A stretch of 64,000 nt of DNA from Nothophaeocryptopus gaeumannii (lineage: Eukaryota; Ascomycota; Dothideomycetes; Mycosphaerellales; Mycosphaerellaceae), in the NCBI GenBank assembly GCA_031771865.1, contig JASISA010000009.1, positions 1,488,001 through 1,552,000 on the forward strand, in the 5' to 3' direction. Below, piece after piece: positions 43,676 through 54,453 of the stretch. Under the pieces are notes generated by a model. The model was not told where the DNA came from. It worked only from the letters and a program-made list of their open reading frames with translations, and searched no databases. The translations under genes and the position numbers were made by a program. Within the stretch, counting starts at the first letter, position 1. Each line of letters starts with the position of its first letter.

Positions 43676-46664
43676 CTATTCAGGCGCCTTGGCGCCCTGC
43701 AAAACCGTCAAGTTTTCTTCTTCGCCTGTTGGCAATGTTGTCTTAATCTCGGTCTCGCCAGTCTGAACCTCATCATCCACGGCCTCTTCTGGGATATCCT
43801 TGCTAATTTCTCTGGTCATAGATGCCGGTCCGGCGCCGGCTTGCGCAAGGGCCTGCTCCAAATCGGCTTGAGCAGATGAGTGACGGCCAGCGGCTCCAAC
43901 TGGATCAGCAGATTTGCTGATCTCAGCCGCAACGTCAGAAGCAGGTGCCGCAGACTCGGTGTTGGACTTTTCGTTCTCTTCGAGGATCATTTCCGTCTCT
44001 TGCGCTGGTGGTCGATTCTCCTTGTCCTCTGCCTGCACCTTCAACTCGTCCTCTTCATCGATAGTCCATACTGTGATCAACGGCGACATCGCAAAAGTGA
44101 CTGACGACTTACGATCAGATGCAGGCGAAGTAGCTGGCTTGCGTCGAGGCGGGCCCTTAGCACGAGACTTGCGAGCATCTACAAGCGGTGCCCTCTCAGC
44201 CTCTTCGTTGACCTCAGGCTCTACTTCTTTCTTTAGCGGCTGTCCTTGAGGGCCAAGCTTCAGTCGATTATTGAGGTCGTTCATGAAACCGGCCTGCAGT
44301 GCTGAGATCTTCGAGCCCGGTCGCGCCGGAACAGCCGGCTTAGCTTTAGGGAGTGGAGGTGAGGCGACCGTTTCGTCGCTACCAGCCGATCTTGACTGCT
44401 CGAGGGGAGCACCCTCGCCCGCTTCATTCTTGGCTGGGCGTTGGGGTCTGGTTGGTATTGTTGGCTTCGGCTTGTCCGGAATGCTTGGCGGAGATGTCAC
44501 GCCAGGCCTCGACTCGTTGGCAAGTTTTGATGACTTCTCGGGACGTGCTGGGATGTCTGGACGACTCGGTTGGGTGTCTGCAATGCTCCTGACTTCCTCA
44601 AACTCGGACGTGCTGACTGTTGTCTCCCCCAAAAGACTGCTTGGCGTATCTTCCCAGGTATCAGAGCTTGGGAAACGATGCGCCGCTGGACGGTGGATCT
44701 CATCTGCCACGCCAGGCTTAAATTGCGGCTTAAAGAAAGTCTTCTGATCGCTCTGCATCGTGGCATGGTTAGCCCCTCGCTGACGCTGTTGCTCCTGTTC
44801 TGGGGTCTCAAAGGCAGGCTTTGTCGCTTGTGATTTCTCCGCTTCCAACGCTTCCTGCCGACGTTCGAGTTCTGGAGTAGAGACTGTCGCCGAGTATTGC
44901 AAAGAAGAAGGAGTGTCTTCCCAAACATCTTGGCTCGGAAAATGATGCATGGCAGCCAAATCTGGGCGCTTCTTGATGGCTTTCGGCTTCTCCTTCTTGC
45001 CATCCTCGCCTTCTGGGAACAGAGGCTCGTACTCCTCAATTTCTTCCAAAGGTGTGCCCATACCAGAGTGATGCGGATCCTCATGAGAGATGAAGCGATG
45101 CAGCGACCCGCCAGAATAGCCTCCGAAGTTTGAGGCGCCGTGGACGCTGCCGGGTCTACTTGGCGGGAGGGAGGGTACGTGCATGCTGCTCCTGCGGCTG
45201 TTCGCTCCATGATCGCTGTCGTAGTATTCATCTTCGGCATGAGGCTCTGGGACTACGGCGGCGTGCATAAAAGCGCTTCCGGGGCGCTTCGTAAGCTCAT
45301 CGGCTGCCAAAATGGGTGTGCCATCGTAATGCGTATGCTCGTCTTCCGAGTCGTAAAACTTACTACTCCGTCGAGGTGATGGTTCGGGTTCGAGCGCATC
45401 TTCAGGGCGAAGGCGGTTTCGCTCGTTAGTGAAAGCCTTCTTGAGAGGCGATTCGGGAGGCACGTTGTCACTGGAAGTGCGCTTCTTGTTTGGCGAAGAC
45501 ATGCGGAACATGTACTCCTCAAGAGCGTCTTCTTCGCCGGGAGTACCAGGAGTGGCAGCTACGGAAAGAGCTACATCATTTCATCAGCACGTGGGATATC
45601 AGACCATCTATTGGGCCACACTTACAGCTGTCATTCGAATGCACAAGCCTGTTAAGCTGCTCGCTGGTCAAAGCCCTTTCCGGCTTCGGCAAGTGGTTGT
45701 AGTATTCTTCTCTTGCCGCTTCTTGCGGGTGCTTCTTGATCCACTCCTTCTCAAACTGACCTTGATGATCCTGATCGTGACGGATACCGTAACTGTCGGG
45801 TGGGCCAAACTCTTGTCTCGAACTCCTCTTTCGGTGGTGAGAGCGCGTGGTCCCGTCGTTGAAATAGCCGATGCCAGGAGCATGCGCAGGCTGGCCACCA
45901 CCAGGAGTAGGCGCCTGGACGTCACCGGCCATTGCGAGCAGTGGAACTTGAACACCAATCGCTGGGATGCCGTGCTCGGACTCATCATCGCCGTGGATGC
46001 TACCTGGACGGGAGGTGGTGCGCTCGAGCGGCGTCAGACTTGAGGTGGAGCGGTTGAAGCTGGCTTTAGCCCGCAACGAGTGCTGTGGCTCGGTCGAAGG
46101 AGGACGCTTCTGGGTGTTGCTGGTCACACGACCCAGGCGAGACGGCGAAGCACTGCTGTCAATCGGAGGCTGCTTGTGAACATCATCCGCTGGCCTGGCT
46201 CTTCCAATTCCAGCTGCCGCAGCTTGTGCCGAATCAGTCTCCGTGACCTTCTGGATGTTCTTTGTAGCCGTCGACTGAGGAACAGAGGCCTTTGGCTGGT
46301 GCATTGGCAGATCCGCGGCAACATTTCTGGTCTGCTCGCCAGTCTCGTCGGTAGACACGCCATGCGCCTCATCAGGCAGCTGGTCAAAGCTGGAATATTC
46401 CTCGCCATCGCGACCAAGAGTCGGAAGAGAAACGCTGGGAGGGCGGCGTGGGAGCTCTTGGCTTGTACGTCTCGGCGCCGTTTTGTTGCTGTACGCCGTA
46501 GGAGGCATGTTCAGCGGCGAGCGGGTGGAAGACTCGCGGTCGGAGGAGGTGTCCCGCTGGCGGATAGGTCTTGGTGGGAGAAGCGGAGTAGTGTCATTCT
46601 TGACAACTGTCGGCCCGGCTTGATTATTCCTCTGCGGACGAGGCGGGATTTTTGGTTGTGACAT
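43676..46664 (-). CDS. aim21: Altered inheritance of mitochondria protein 21 (Aim21), actin-patch regulator
   Basis: Exons (minus) 45626-46664 and 43676-45570 join to 977 aa. A second in-frame acceptor 12 nt downstream would give 973 aa. The N-terminus MSQPKIPPRPQRNN and the LPPRPIRQ motif are Pro-rich, SH3-type ligands. The block HHRKRSSRQEFGPPDSYGI, then WIKKHPQEAAREEY and ALTSEQLNRLV, is typical of Aim21. Two DVWEDTPSSL/DTWEDTPSSL repeats and a PARPGSKISALQAGFMNDLNNRLKLGPQ segment mark the C-terminal half. Nearly the whole protein is disordered. In yeast, Aim21 with Tda2 restrains barbed-end actin assembly at cortical patches. I infer the same role here. The intron is 55 nt. Confidence 0.88.
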
Positions 46665-47432
46665 TTTGGTGATTATGCTTTATTCGAAGAATCGAGCAAA
46701 GACAAGCAGACTGTGGGATCTGTTAGTGCGTGATCTGCGTTTCCGCGTGCTCTTCCGCAGCGGAAATGCCAAGTATACGTAGGAGTCGATTGATCATGCG
46801 AGAGGCTCAATGGTAACGTCAGCGGGCGGTCGTCGAGGCTGTGAACCTTGGACGCTGAGACATGAGACACGAGCGTCTTGCAACAGCTGAGTCTTCCTCA
46901 TCCATGAGGTATGGACCCTCGTCCCTCGTCATCCTCTGACCGCTCGCCAAGGTTCCAGTCTGCCAAAGCTGGTCTTGCATGCACCGACTCCCTTCAAGCG
47001 TGCAGTCTCTGATAAGAGATTGTGCACGTCGATTCTTCGGCTTACATTTGTCCTATACTGGAGCCAATGTATGTGGTGGGAGAGACAAGAAAGGAAGAGT
47101 TCTAGCAGACAGAGTGAACTGTGCAGAGGGAAGCACTGGAAAACAAGCAGAACAGGAAGCTGCGGGCGTATGACGGGGGATGAAGAGAGGGCGAGGCTTT
47201 CCTTCGCTGACGTTCGTGCTTGCAAGTGTTGCCAGGAACGGACTCAATGCGCAGCTGCACACTCGCTAGCGCCGATCAGTGAAGTGTATAGAGCCAATTA
47301 GAACTATCCGATTTTGCGTTTCCTCGATGGGTGAGCCATTTTGATAATTCTCTCAGAAGTGACCTCCTGCGTCGTCGATAAAGCCTCCTCTCCATACCAA
47401 CTGGCACGCCATTCCAGCTTCACAACAGACCA
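46665..47432. other. Intergenic, aim21 promoter
   Basis: I see no supported gene or RNA. Several short frames only. Confidence 0.5.
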
Positions 47433-47828
47433 TCAAAGAACCACAAAGGCCTTGCAATCCACAGCCGAGTCGTCGTCCAAGAGCTGCGGGTCCACGATGT
47501 CCGTCTCCAGTGAGAAAGGTTTACCGCATTTAACGCGAGCTCGAGCCTTCCCAGTCAGCGACAACCACGTTGCCTGGTCGGACTCCCCGCATGCGTACTC
47601 ACCGCCAAGCAACCGCAGCTGCACTCCAACCACTCTCGTAACGTTCTGGTGCCGAATGCCCCATCTTGCCTGACCCTCAAGCTCGTCAGTGGCAAGTAGC
47701 ACCTGACTGAATGCCTTCTGAAACGAGATGGCAAACCGAGAAGATTCTGTTGCGTGTCCAGCTGACGACGAACAAGATTCCGCAGAGCCGAACGGACCTC
47801 AGGCCTTCCTAGTACGTTGGGAAGCCAT
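47433..47828 (-). CDS. Small hypothetical protein (113 aa), predicted two-exon gene
   Basis: An ATG at 47828 opens a frame that meets a stop nine codons later. A 54-nt intron (47762-47815, GTACTA to CGTCAG) removes that stop and joins MASQP to a 109-codon open frame. The result begins MASQPGHATESSRFAISF and ends DSAVDCKAFVVL. It is rich in Val, Leu and Gly in the middle (VVGVQLRLLGGEYACGES), like a beta-rich fold. No family is recognised. The donor is not the GTAAGT type, so the model is tentative. It lies among F-box genes and shares their orientation. Confidence 0.35.
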
Positions 47829-48116
47829 AAAGACTTCTTGTATGGTTCAATTCAGGTCACCTGCAGGAGGCTTTGCCCTGATCTCGATACTCTACATGCG
47901 CTGAGCCAGTAGACATGCAGGTGACCAACGTGCAGCTCCCGCGTGGCTGCGTCTGACTCGGGACCGACAGTTGTTAGAACGTACCTCCTAGCTTGCCAGA
48001 CTTCACAGCAATCGTCAAACTCGCTGCTTGACGCCTTGATATCGCGACCATGGCCATTTCTGTTCGCGATGTTTTGCCCATGCTTTCTCGATTTGCCGTG
48101 AAAACAATTGACACAC

Positions 48117-49051
48117 TCAGTTCCGCCTGACCACTGGCACTTCTTGGAACTTTGCTGAGCCAGGTAGTCGCACGGGCCGGCGAGTGGGCTCGCTAAGTTC
48201 TCCTTCGACCAATTCCGCAATCTGTTCGAATTTCAGATCATTTGGACTGGCATAGAGCGGGCCGGTGGTGGAGAGAAAGTGACTGTCCTCGCAGAACACG
48301 CCTTTCTCCGCGTCTTCGTGCTCCTTTATTTTGGCTGCGATATCGCCCATGACCACATCGTGATCTTGCTCGACCGCCGCGCACAGAAGCTCTCCTTCTT
48401 CGCCAGTACTCGGGTCTTTGATGGTCCGGTGACAGAACCAGGCCTCCACCGGTGGCTGTGTAATGAGCATGCGCCGCCAGGAAGCATCTGCGCCTCCATT
48501 TGGCGGGGGCCCGCGAAAGAAGAAGCACTCGCATCCGCCTTCATGAGCGTCCCAGGGCATACTGTCAGGTCGAGTTTGTGCAAATGTAAAAAGAAGAGGG
48601 TTGGCCTGGCCCGATTGCCAAACGAACTGGTCCTCGTCCTCGGGAACATAATCCGCTGGTACGTTGGTAGTGGTGTGAAAGCCTTCGCGCGCTTCTTCAA
48701 CGCATCTCCAACTCCAAACCGTGTCTCGGGGTATCATGAAGAGATTCTGCTGCAACTCGCGTGATCGCTTGGTCACGTCGCGCCACTTCGTGCAGACGCG
48801 TTGGTCGAGGAGCAGGTCCTTCATTGGCAGGAAGCTCAGAATATTCTCGAGGAGCTCGGTGGTCTGTAGCACGGCCTGGACAGGTGCATTACGCTTTGCT
48901 GTGCGCGTCGCGATAGTCGATGTGGGCTGTGTGGCTTGGTTACGTCGCGCCTTCTGCAAGTCGCGTTAGCTGCGAGCACCTGTCGTATTTGATCGAATCA
49001 TACCTTGCACGGCTTCTCATTGCTTGTGGTCTTGCGTTTGCTGCCCTCCAT
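48117..49051 (-). CDS. F-box protein with SWRRML block (intact paralogue)
   Basis: Exons (minus) 49004-49051 and 48117-48953 join to 294 aa. The N-terminus MEGSKRKTTSNEKPCK is basic and split from the rest by a 50-nt intron at the same place as in the broken copy at 40 kb. The F-box is VLQTTELLENILSFLPMKDLLL, then QRVCTKWRDVTKRSRELQQNLF. The conserved ASWRRMLITQPPVEAWFCH block follows. In between is an acidic stretch. The family is strongly expanded in Mycosphaerella-like fungi, as I recall, but has no assigned substrate. The F-box would bind Skp1 in an SCF ligase. It is a good reference for judging its broken neighbours. Confidence 0.82.
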
Positions 49052-49424
49052 GCTCGACGTATAGAGACCGGTGTTGTGGTGTGTGATGTTTGGAAAAGAT
49101 TAGAGGAGAGGGAGAAGGGAAAAAGAAGTTGACATGAAGTCAAGCAGGCGGGGCGGGAAAGCACGCTAGTAAGGTAAGCACGGGCCCTCTGCTTCACATG
49201 CAGTCAACTCAGAAAGGCACGACGTCATTTGCATTCACTCAAGCTATCACGCAGACCCAATCACCGCAACCGCATCTACTCTTGCAAGCATCTCATGTCC
49301 ATCAAACATCTTCCCAGTCATTCCATCAAGCGTTCCCGGCGCCTCCCTCAGCTTCTACGACCCCTGAATGAACCATCTTCTACGTTCCTCATAAAACGTC
49401 GAGTTGTTACTTCAGTGTTTCCCA
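49052..49424. other. Intergenic
   Basis: F-box promoter and the 3' end of the F-box relic. I see nothing specific. Confidence 0.5.
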
Positions 49425-50053
49425 TCAAAAGGGCAGTTCGGACAATCGTGCCAGTGATCTTGCATCGTCTGCACAAGCTGACCCATCCGCACGCCTGCCG
49501 CGTCGATGATCTTCGAAGCGCTTCGTTCGTTCTTCTTTCTCTCTGACGGTGGAGATGCTGTCCGACATGTCGATCGGCTCGCGCTGACAGACGAAGATAA
49601 TACGCGACACTGCTGGTTGCACGACGAGCATGTTCCTCCAGCCTGCGGTGGGGTAATGAAAGTATTCGCCGAATCTCAATGGGAGCAACGGCTCAAAGGT
49701 ACAAGCCCCCGATGCTGAAATGAAATCCAGTTCTTGTAAGGGTGAAGTCGATGCTTCCATGTTTTGCCTAGGAGATAGGGATTGACGAGTGGAGGTATGT
49801 CTTTTCATTTTCTGCCGTCGTTCGGGACCCATCTGTCAAGATAGGTACTCCAGGTGAGCAAGCTGTCGTTTACTGGTTGGAGGTAGAGTGCCTTCTGTAT
49901 CTGCGAGGAGTCGCGCCAGGCGTGGCAGACTAAGCGCACTGTTGTAAGGAGGTCGGTGCATGAGCAGAAGAGGAGGATGTGGTCGCGAATCTCTACTTCG
50001 CTCCAGATTTGGTGCACCTTCGAAGTAGCGAGCAGCGTATAATTTCTTGGCAC
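49425..50053 (-). pseudogene. Degenerate F-box gene relic of the SWRRML family
   Basis: The first frame (about 49805-50053) has an F-box-like stretch, VHQIWSEVEIRDHILLFC to VCHAWRDSSQIQKALYL, but no ATG anywhere in it; it stops at 49805. The second half, with YFHYPTAGWRNMLVVQPAVS, lies one frame back and ends at 49425. GWRNMLVVQP corresponds to SWRRML in the paralogues. A 41-nt intron (GTAAAC to TTGACAG) would join the frames exactly at the ATG of the second half, so the frame change alone does not prove decay. Lack of a start codon and closeness to the next gene (92 nt) favour a truncated relic. An unseen first exon is possible. Confidence 0.5.
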
Positions 50054-50145
50054 ATGTTACCGATAGTCTTATCACGTTGATGCTGTGTACTGAGTACTTG
50101 CTTGTCGTCCTCGTCCTTGTCCGGAAAAGAAACCACTTTCTTCTC

Positions 50146-51117
50146 TCAGCCAAACCTCTCCTTCGCAATCCCCCTCAACATCTCCATAGTCTTCGCTTCT
50201 TTATCTCTAACACCCCGCAGTCTCTCCTCCCTCTCCGCAGCCCGAGCCCTCAGCGTCTCTTCCTTCCTCAGCTCCCTCTCATTCTTCGCCCTCTCCCGTT
50301 TCTTGACCTCCGCCTTGTACCCATCCAGCCCATCCTCACCCATAAGCTCTTTCTCTCCAATCTCCACGTCGCCGCCATCCTTGGCATTCTTGGACTCGCG
50401 ATTGACGGCGGCCGTATCACGTTTCTTCTCCAACTGGCGTTCGCGAGAGCCGGGGTCTGCGCGAGGAGCACTTTCTTCTTGGCGTTCCTTTTGAAGTGTG
50501 CGGTCGGCTTTGCGTTCGTAGCGGGCGTCTGCACGGCGGGCAGCTTCGTCTTCCTCGCGAAGCTCTTGGCGGTGTTGAAGATCTTGAGTATTTGGTATAG
50601 CGGGTCCAGGCCGTGCAGACTCTCTGTCCGGGAGAGCAGGACCGTACCCGTCATCGCTGTCTCCTTCCTCGAGCCCAGATCTGACGCTTTCTGCGACTGC
50701 GCCTCTGTCCGACGAAGATCTCCTGATGACCTTCTTCGGCTTCGGTCTATCCACGTATCTATCCTCCGCCCTTCTTTTCATATCCGGGTCATACCATCCC
50801 TCCGCCAGCTCCCCTCGGTTCCACTTGCCTAGAAAGCTCTTCCATCGTCCCTTCACTTCGTCCTCCTCAAGCTCGCCGATGTCCAACTGCTTCTGCACAT
50901 CCAGATATTCGGCCAGTAACGGCTTGTACTTCTCGAGGTCCTGCTTCTCTAGTGGCTGTTGCTTGAATGGAAGTTTGACGGGTTTCTGACTTTCATGTCG
51001 GCGGTGATGGTGGTGATGCCTGCGCGGGGAGCGCGATCGATGTCTCTTCACGCCATCGTGTTCACGGCCAGTTGGCGAGCGCGAGCGCTTTCTATTGGGG
51101 TGTCTTGTCGAATACAT
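50146..51117 (-). CDS. RS-rich coiled-coil nuclear protein (HEL117-annotated family)
   Basis: This single exon codes for 323 aa. The first 45 residues carry SR and RS dipeptides and a His run (SRSPTGREHDG, then RRHHHHHRRHE), as in splicing-related proteins. A conserved block follows at about 55-105: KYKPLLAEYLDVQKQLDIG, then VKGRWKSFLGKWNRGELAEG. The remainder is a very charged helical region with Arg, Glu and Lys repeats that ends in MEMLRGIAKERFG. Fungal members are often labelled RNA helicase HEL117, though no helicase motif is present here. A nuclear RNA-related role is only inferred. The gene is upstream of the F-box relic and reads in the same direction. Confidence 0.75.
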   Translation of the reverse strand: MYSTRHPNRKRSRSPTGREHDGVKRHRSRSPRRHHHHHRRHESQKPVKLPFKQQPLEKQDLEKYKPLLAEYLDVQKQLDIGELEEDEVKGRWKSFLGKWNRGELAEGWYDPDMKRRAEDRYVDRPKPKKVIRRSSSDRGAVAESVRSGLEEGDSDDGYGPALPDRESARPGPAIPNTQDLQHRQELREEDEAARRADARYERKADRTLQKERQEESAPRADPGSRERQLEKKRDTAAVNRESKNAKDGGDVEIGEKELMGEDGLDGYKAEVKKRERAKNERELRKEETLRARAAEREERLRGVRDKEAKTMEMLRGIAKERFG

Positions 51118-51581
51118 GTTGATGTTAAATTGAAGTCGGAGGTGTAAGCTTCAAGCGGAAGGAAGCCGCTTCCAAGTGGGTCTGTCGATCACATTGTTAT
51201 GGCGGCAAGCCGAGTGAATGAGCATCGCTGGTGTGAGAATATACCACGCGAACGCTCCAATGCCCTCCAATGTCAAGATCAAGAGATGGCTCAGTTTACA
51301 ATTTGCGTCCTTGAGAAAGTCCTGCTCGTTTTCATTCCATCCTCTCAACATCGTCTGCCCGTCATAGAAGTACACGTAACTCATATGGTCTAACGCCTCG
51401 CTCGACGCTTTCCTGTCAAGTCGCCCACAGCGCCATGTGCATGCATTGATCTCGTCGCCAGTCCTCACATATCTGACCCAGTCTTCCAAAGCACTTAACA
51501 GCCAGAGTTCCTGTGATATTGATGTACCGGCTCCAGCCTGCGCATTCCGTCCAAGTCATCTTTTGCCCAGTTATGATCACC
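51118..51581. other. Spacer with a possible ORF relic
   Basis: Minus strand 51151-51489 is open for 112 codons with protein-like composition (MSYVYFYDGQTMLRGW and a hydrophobic LLILTLEGIGAFAWYIL segment). It lacks a starting ATG and sits between the 3' end of tvp18 and the next gene. It may be a relic or chance. Confidence 0.25.
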
Positions 51582-52203
51582 CTATACTATCATCTGCGCA
51601 ACACCCTGACCACCAAGTGTCTTGCTGCTCTGGAACTCTTGACCCTTGACTGCTGCTGCGATGTAGAACAAGGCTGCAAAGAGCAGAACCACCGCGGCCG
51701 CAATCAAGGACGTGGTCTTCGCGATGATCGAGAGCCATTGGATGAGCGACATGACACCGTAGATGCCGGCGCGCATGTAATTTGTTGCGAATCGTCGGAT
51801 GAACTCGTCGAATTTGGGGGAAGTTGGGCAAATTCGGAGAAGCAGCGGTACTTCGATGAAGAGAATAATGAAGGAGGAGACACTGGAAGATGTCAGTATG
51901 CGGAGGCTCGCAGGCTCAGAAGCTTGAGTGGCTCGTACAGGCAGAATACGCTAAAGAGGATGACCCAATGGAAGTTGAAGATGTTCGCGATGCCCAGTGC
52001 GAAACATAGGACCATGGCCAGTATACCGGTCCTGCGCACTCAAATTAGATGACTTTGCCCGCGAGTATTCCTCTTCCAGTTCGACGGCACATACCATTGA
52101 CCGTATATACCTGTGAAAGGCTGTAGTCAGCCCCTCTGTATCGATGCTCTGTCTTGTCCAACTCACTGAAGTTTCGCGATCTGAACTCTTCGGCGAGCGT
52201 CAT
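51582..52203 (-). CDS. tvp18: Golgi apparatus membrane protein Tvp18
   Basis: Exons (minus) 52167-52203, 52095-52110, 51939-52031 and 51582-51882 join to 148 aa. The second exon is only 16 nt. The protein begins MTLAEEFRSRNFSIYGQW, a near-diagnostic Tvp18 start. CFALGIANIF, IEVPLLLRICPTSPKFDEF and the late SSKTLGG segment also fit. Four membrane segments are visible. Tvp18 is a small conserved protein of late Golgi (Tlg2-containing) vesicles; its molecular job is not well defined. Length is normal for the fungal family. Introns are 56, 63 and 56 nt with GT-AG ends. Confidence 0.93.
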
Positions 52204-52771
52204 TGTGCCTTATACTACAGCGCTTCGCTGTTCGGGTCCGTTGAGGGTATGTCTATTCGTTGCTCTTGCGTATTTCAATCGCAGTCGTGGTCGAAGCTGG
52301 CTGGGGAGGTCGGTGCTTATTGAGGGTTGTGTTTGGTGGTGTTATCGCAGCGCTTCCCGGAGTTGTTCTGTGTTATTTTGTCGCCTGGTTGTGGTTCGTA
52401 TCGGCTAAGAGTGACGTGCAGTGCTTCAATGATTGCTGTAAAGCGAACGTCTGCCTGGACATCTGACGACTGCAGCTGCAGCCGGCGCGACTTCTCTAAA
52501 CACTGCCAGCTGCTGACCTGGCCTTTCCCGATGCGACCCATCACCAAGGTCCACATGGTCTGTGCACGCACGTGGCAGGAGCGATGCGGAGAAATCGGAA
52601 ACATCAGCTGGGGCTCTCACAATCACATCGTCTTCACGCAAGACATCTTGACTAGCGAGGCTACACATCATAAGTCACGCTCTGGCTACGGCTGATAATT
52701 CTATGCAGTGCTTAATGTCAAGCAAGGCCGCAAGGTAGAGACGCTTCTCAGTTCTATCCTCCTTTCAAGCT
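52204..52771. other. Divergent intergenic region
   Basis: This stretch lies between tvp18 and the HET-like ORF. Only short frames; I see nothing else. Confidence 0.5.
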
Positions 52772-53443
52772 ATGTTGTTCCAATATACTCATCTCCAACC
52801 AAACACCATTCGCCTGTTTCGCTTCCTTCAACGAAGTACACCGTCCGATATCCACGTCGTTCTGGAACACCAATCCAACTACTCCTCTCCGGAGATCCAG
52901 TACAACGCAATTGTATACAGCACCTCAGAAGACACCATCAGTCGAGAATCGATAAATCTCAACGGCCGCTCATTTACCATCCCTTCCACCCTCAAGGACG
53001 CCCTAAGCGCTCTTCAAGAGCATCCCATCCCAGGCACCTCAATTCAGGAACAACGCTTCTGGACAACCGGCACCTGCATAAATCATCGAGACCCAAACGA
53101 AGAACATTCCCAAATCGCACTCGCGCCACAGATATGCAGATACGCAGATAAAGTATTCGTCTGGCTTGGACAAGCAGATGAGACTGCAAATTTGGCTTTC
53201 AAAGCAATCCAGGAGCGAGCAACTGCAAAGTATTCTTGCATGCCGGAATCTGGGGAGGCGCCAGCGGCGGCAGAGCCCATTGAGCGTCTACAAAGCGTGT
53301 TCGAGAAGTGTCAGATATTCAACATTAACCATCTGAACAACCTGGAGATAGTGTGTGGAAGGCATCGATGCGAGGGCTATGAGCTGATGCACTTCATCAA
53401 GGTTGCGTCAAAGCGTAGAAAGGCATCATCTGAGTCGCTCTGA
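52772..53443 (+). CDS. HET-domain-like protein, short and divergent
   Basis: This single exon codes for 223 aa. Parts of the heterokaryon-incompatibility (HET) domain are readable: INLNGRSFTIPSTLKDALSAL, then RFWTTGTCINHRD and ICRYADKVFVWLGQADE. The usual first motif (Y-x-LSY-x-WG) is only YNAIVYSTSED, and the WIDAICINQ core reads WTTGTCINH, so key positions have changed. The protein ends soon after the domain, while most HET proteins run 500 residues or more. HET proteins trigger cell death when unlike strains fuse. This copy may be a divergent small member or a decaying gene. It stands alone without a partner. Confidence 0.6.
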   Translation: MLFQYTHLQPNTIRLFRFLQRSTPSDIHVVLEHQSNYSSPEIQYNAIVYSTSEDTISRESINLNGRSFTIPSTLKDALSALQEHPIPGTSIQEQRFWTTGTCINHRDPNEEHSQIALAPQICRYADKVFVWLGQADETANLAFKAIQERATAKYSCMPESGEAPAAAEPIERLQSVFEKCQIFNINHLNNLEIVCGRHRCEGYELMHFIKVASKRRKASSESL

Positions 53444-53744
53444 TGGTCGCGTGGTCGTACCGACAGCACTCAATGCGTGGGATTGGCGGTTATAAACGCC
53501 AGCACTTGAGTTGAGAGGTACGTGTGCAGCATGGCTGTCATATCTCTCGTCAGTTGGGTGGTATACCTAAAACTCCGCGTAAATGCACGCATCCAGCGAA
53601 CACACTTCGCTGAAGATGCTGCCTCATTCCACAGTCATCGATCTCTCCGCACGTTCTGCTTTTAGCTCAGTTCAAGCCCTTGACTTTTGCTTTCGCACAG
53701 CATCCGCCTTCAAGCTTCTTCCATTGCGCTCTGTGGTACCACAT
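53444..53744. other. Intergenic (convergent 3' ends)
   Basis: The HET-like ORF and ntf2 end here. I see no feature. Confidence 0.5.
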
Positions 53745-54453
53745 TTAGGCAGCTGGGTAGACGAGTCGGAAGATGTCGTTGTAGATGAAGTAGCTTCCGG
53801 CGCCATCGGGCTGCAGTTGGAAGGTCTGGGTGTAGGACATCGGTCTCCGCTCCTCCTCGACCTGTAAGAAGTCGCATTAGTATTTCTGCCAACCCAAGGT
53901 GTATGTTTCCGTCTCCTTACAAGCAAAGCGCCGCTCACGACGACAACGATCCCGCCCGATTCATTGCTTGGCTGCGCGTCGAGAGTCGCGACTTGGTGCT
54001 CGACTTTCTGGAAAGGCAGTCCCTGTGCCAGAAGTGTCAGTCCTGTGTTCTGCGAACTCTTATGGTCCCTCATTCTATATCTGGGGCATACCTTCAGCTT
54101 CTCGATAATGGACACTGTGCCTTGCACAGGCGATGCCTCGAAGGTCAGCATCGAGTTGTCCTTCTATGTGTCCCATGCTCGTTAGCCCATTTTCTCTTGC
54201 ACGCCCTTCAGACTGCCCTCGAGGCTCGGTTCGGAAACGCACGTAGAGAGCGGCAAGGCCATTTCGATCGTTGTCGAAGGTCTTGTAGTAGAATTCCACG
54301 AATTGCTCTGCGATCGCGTTAGGGAGGTTGTCGGACTTCTCGGCGTAGTTCAGACGTACTCGCGACCTCCTCGAAGTCTGCGATCAGTAAGTAGTTAGTC
54401 ACTGCTCCTAATGTGCTTGGGTGGTTAAGTAAGGACTTCGTACTTGCAGCCAT
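53745..54453 (-). CDS. ntf2: Nuclear transport factor 2 (NTF2), six exons
   Basis: Exons (minus) 54444-54453, 54360-54377, 54243-54307, 54092-54163, 53921-54022 and 53745-53861 join to 127 aa, the usual NTF2 length. The first two exons are 10 and 18 nt. The product reads MAANFEEVAKQFVEFYYKTF, then DNSMLTFEASPVQG, GLPFQKVEHQVATLDAQPS, GGIVVVVSGALL and SYTQTFQLQPDG. It ends IYNDIFRLVYPAA. NTF2 is a homodimer that carries Ran-GDP into the nucleus through FG nucleoporins. All expected blocks are present in order, so the splice model is very secure. Five introns in 0.7 kb is high for this window. Confidence 0.96.
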
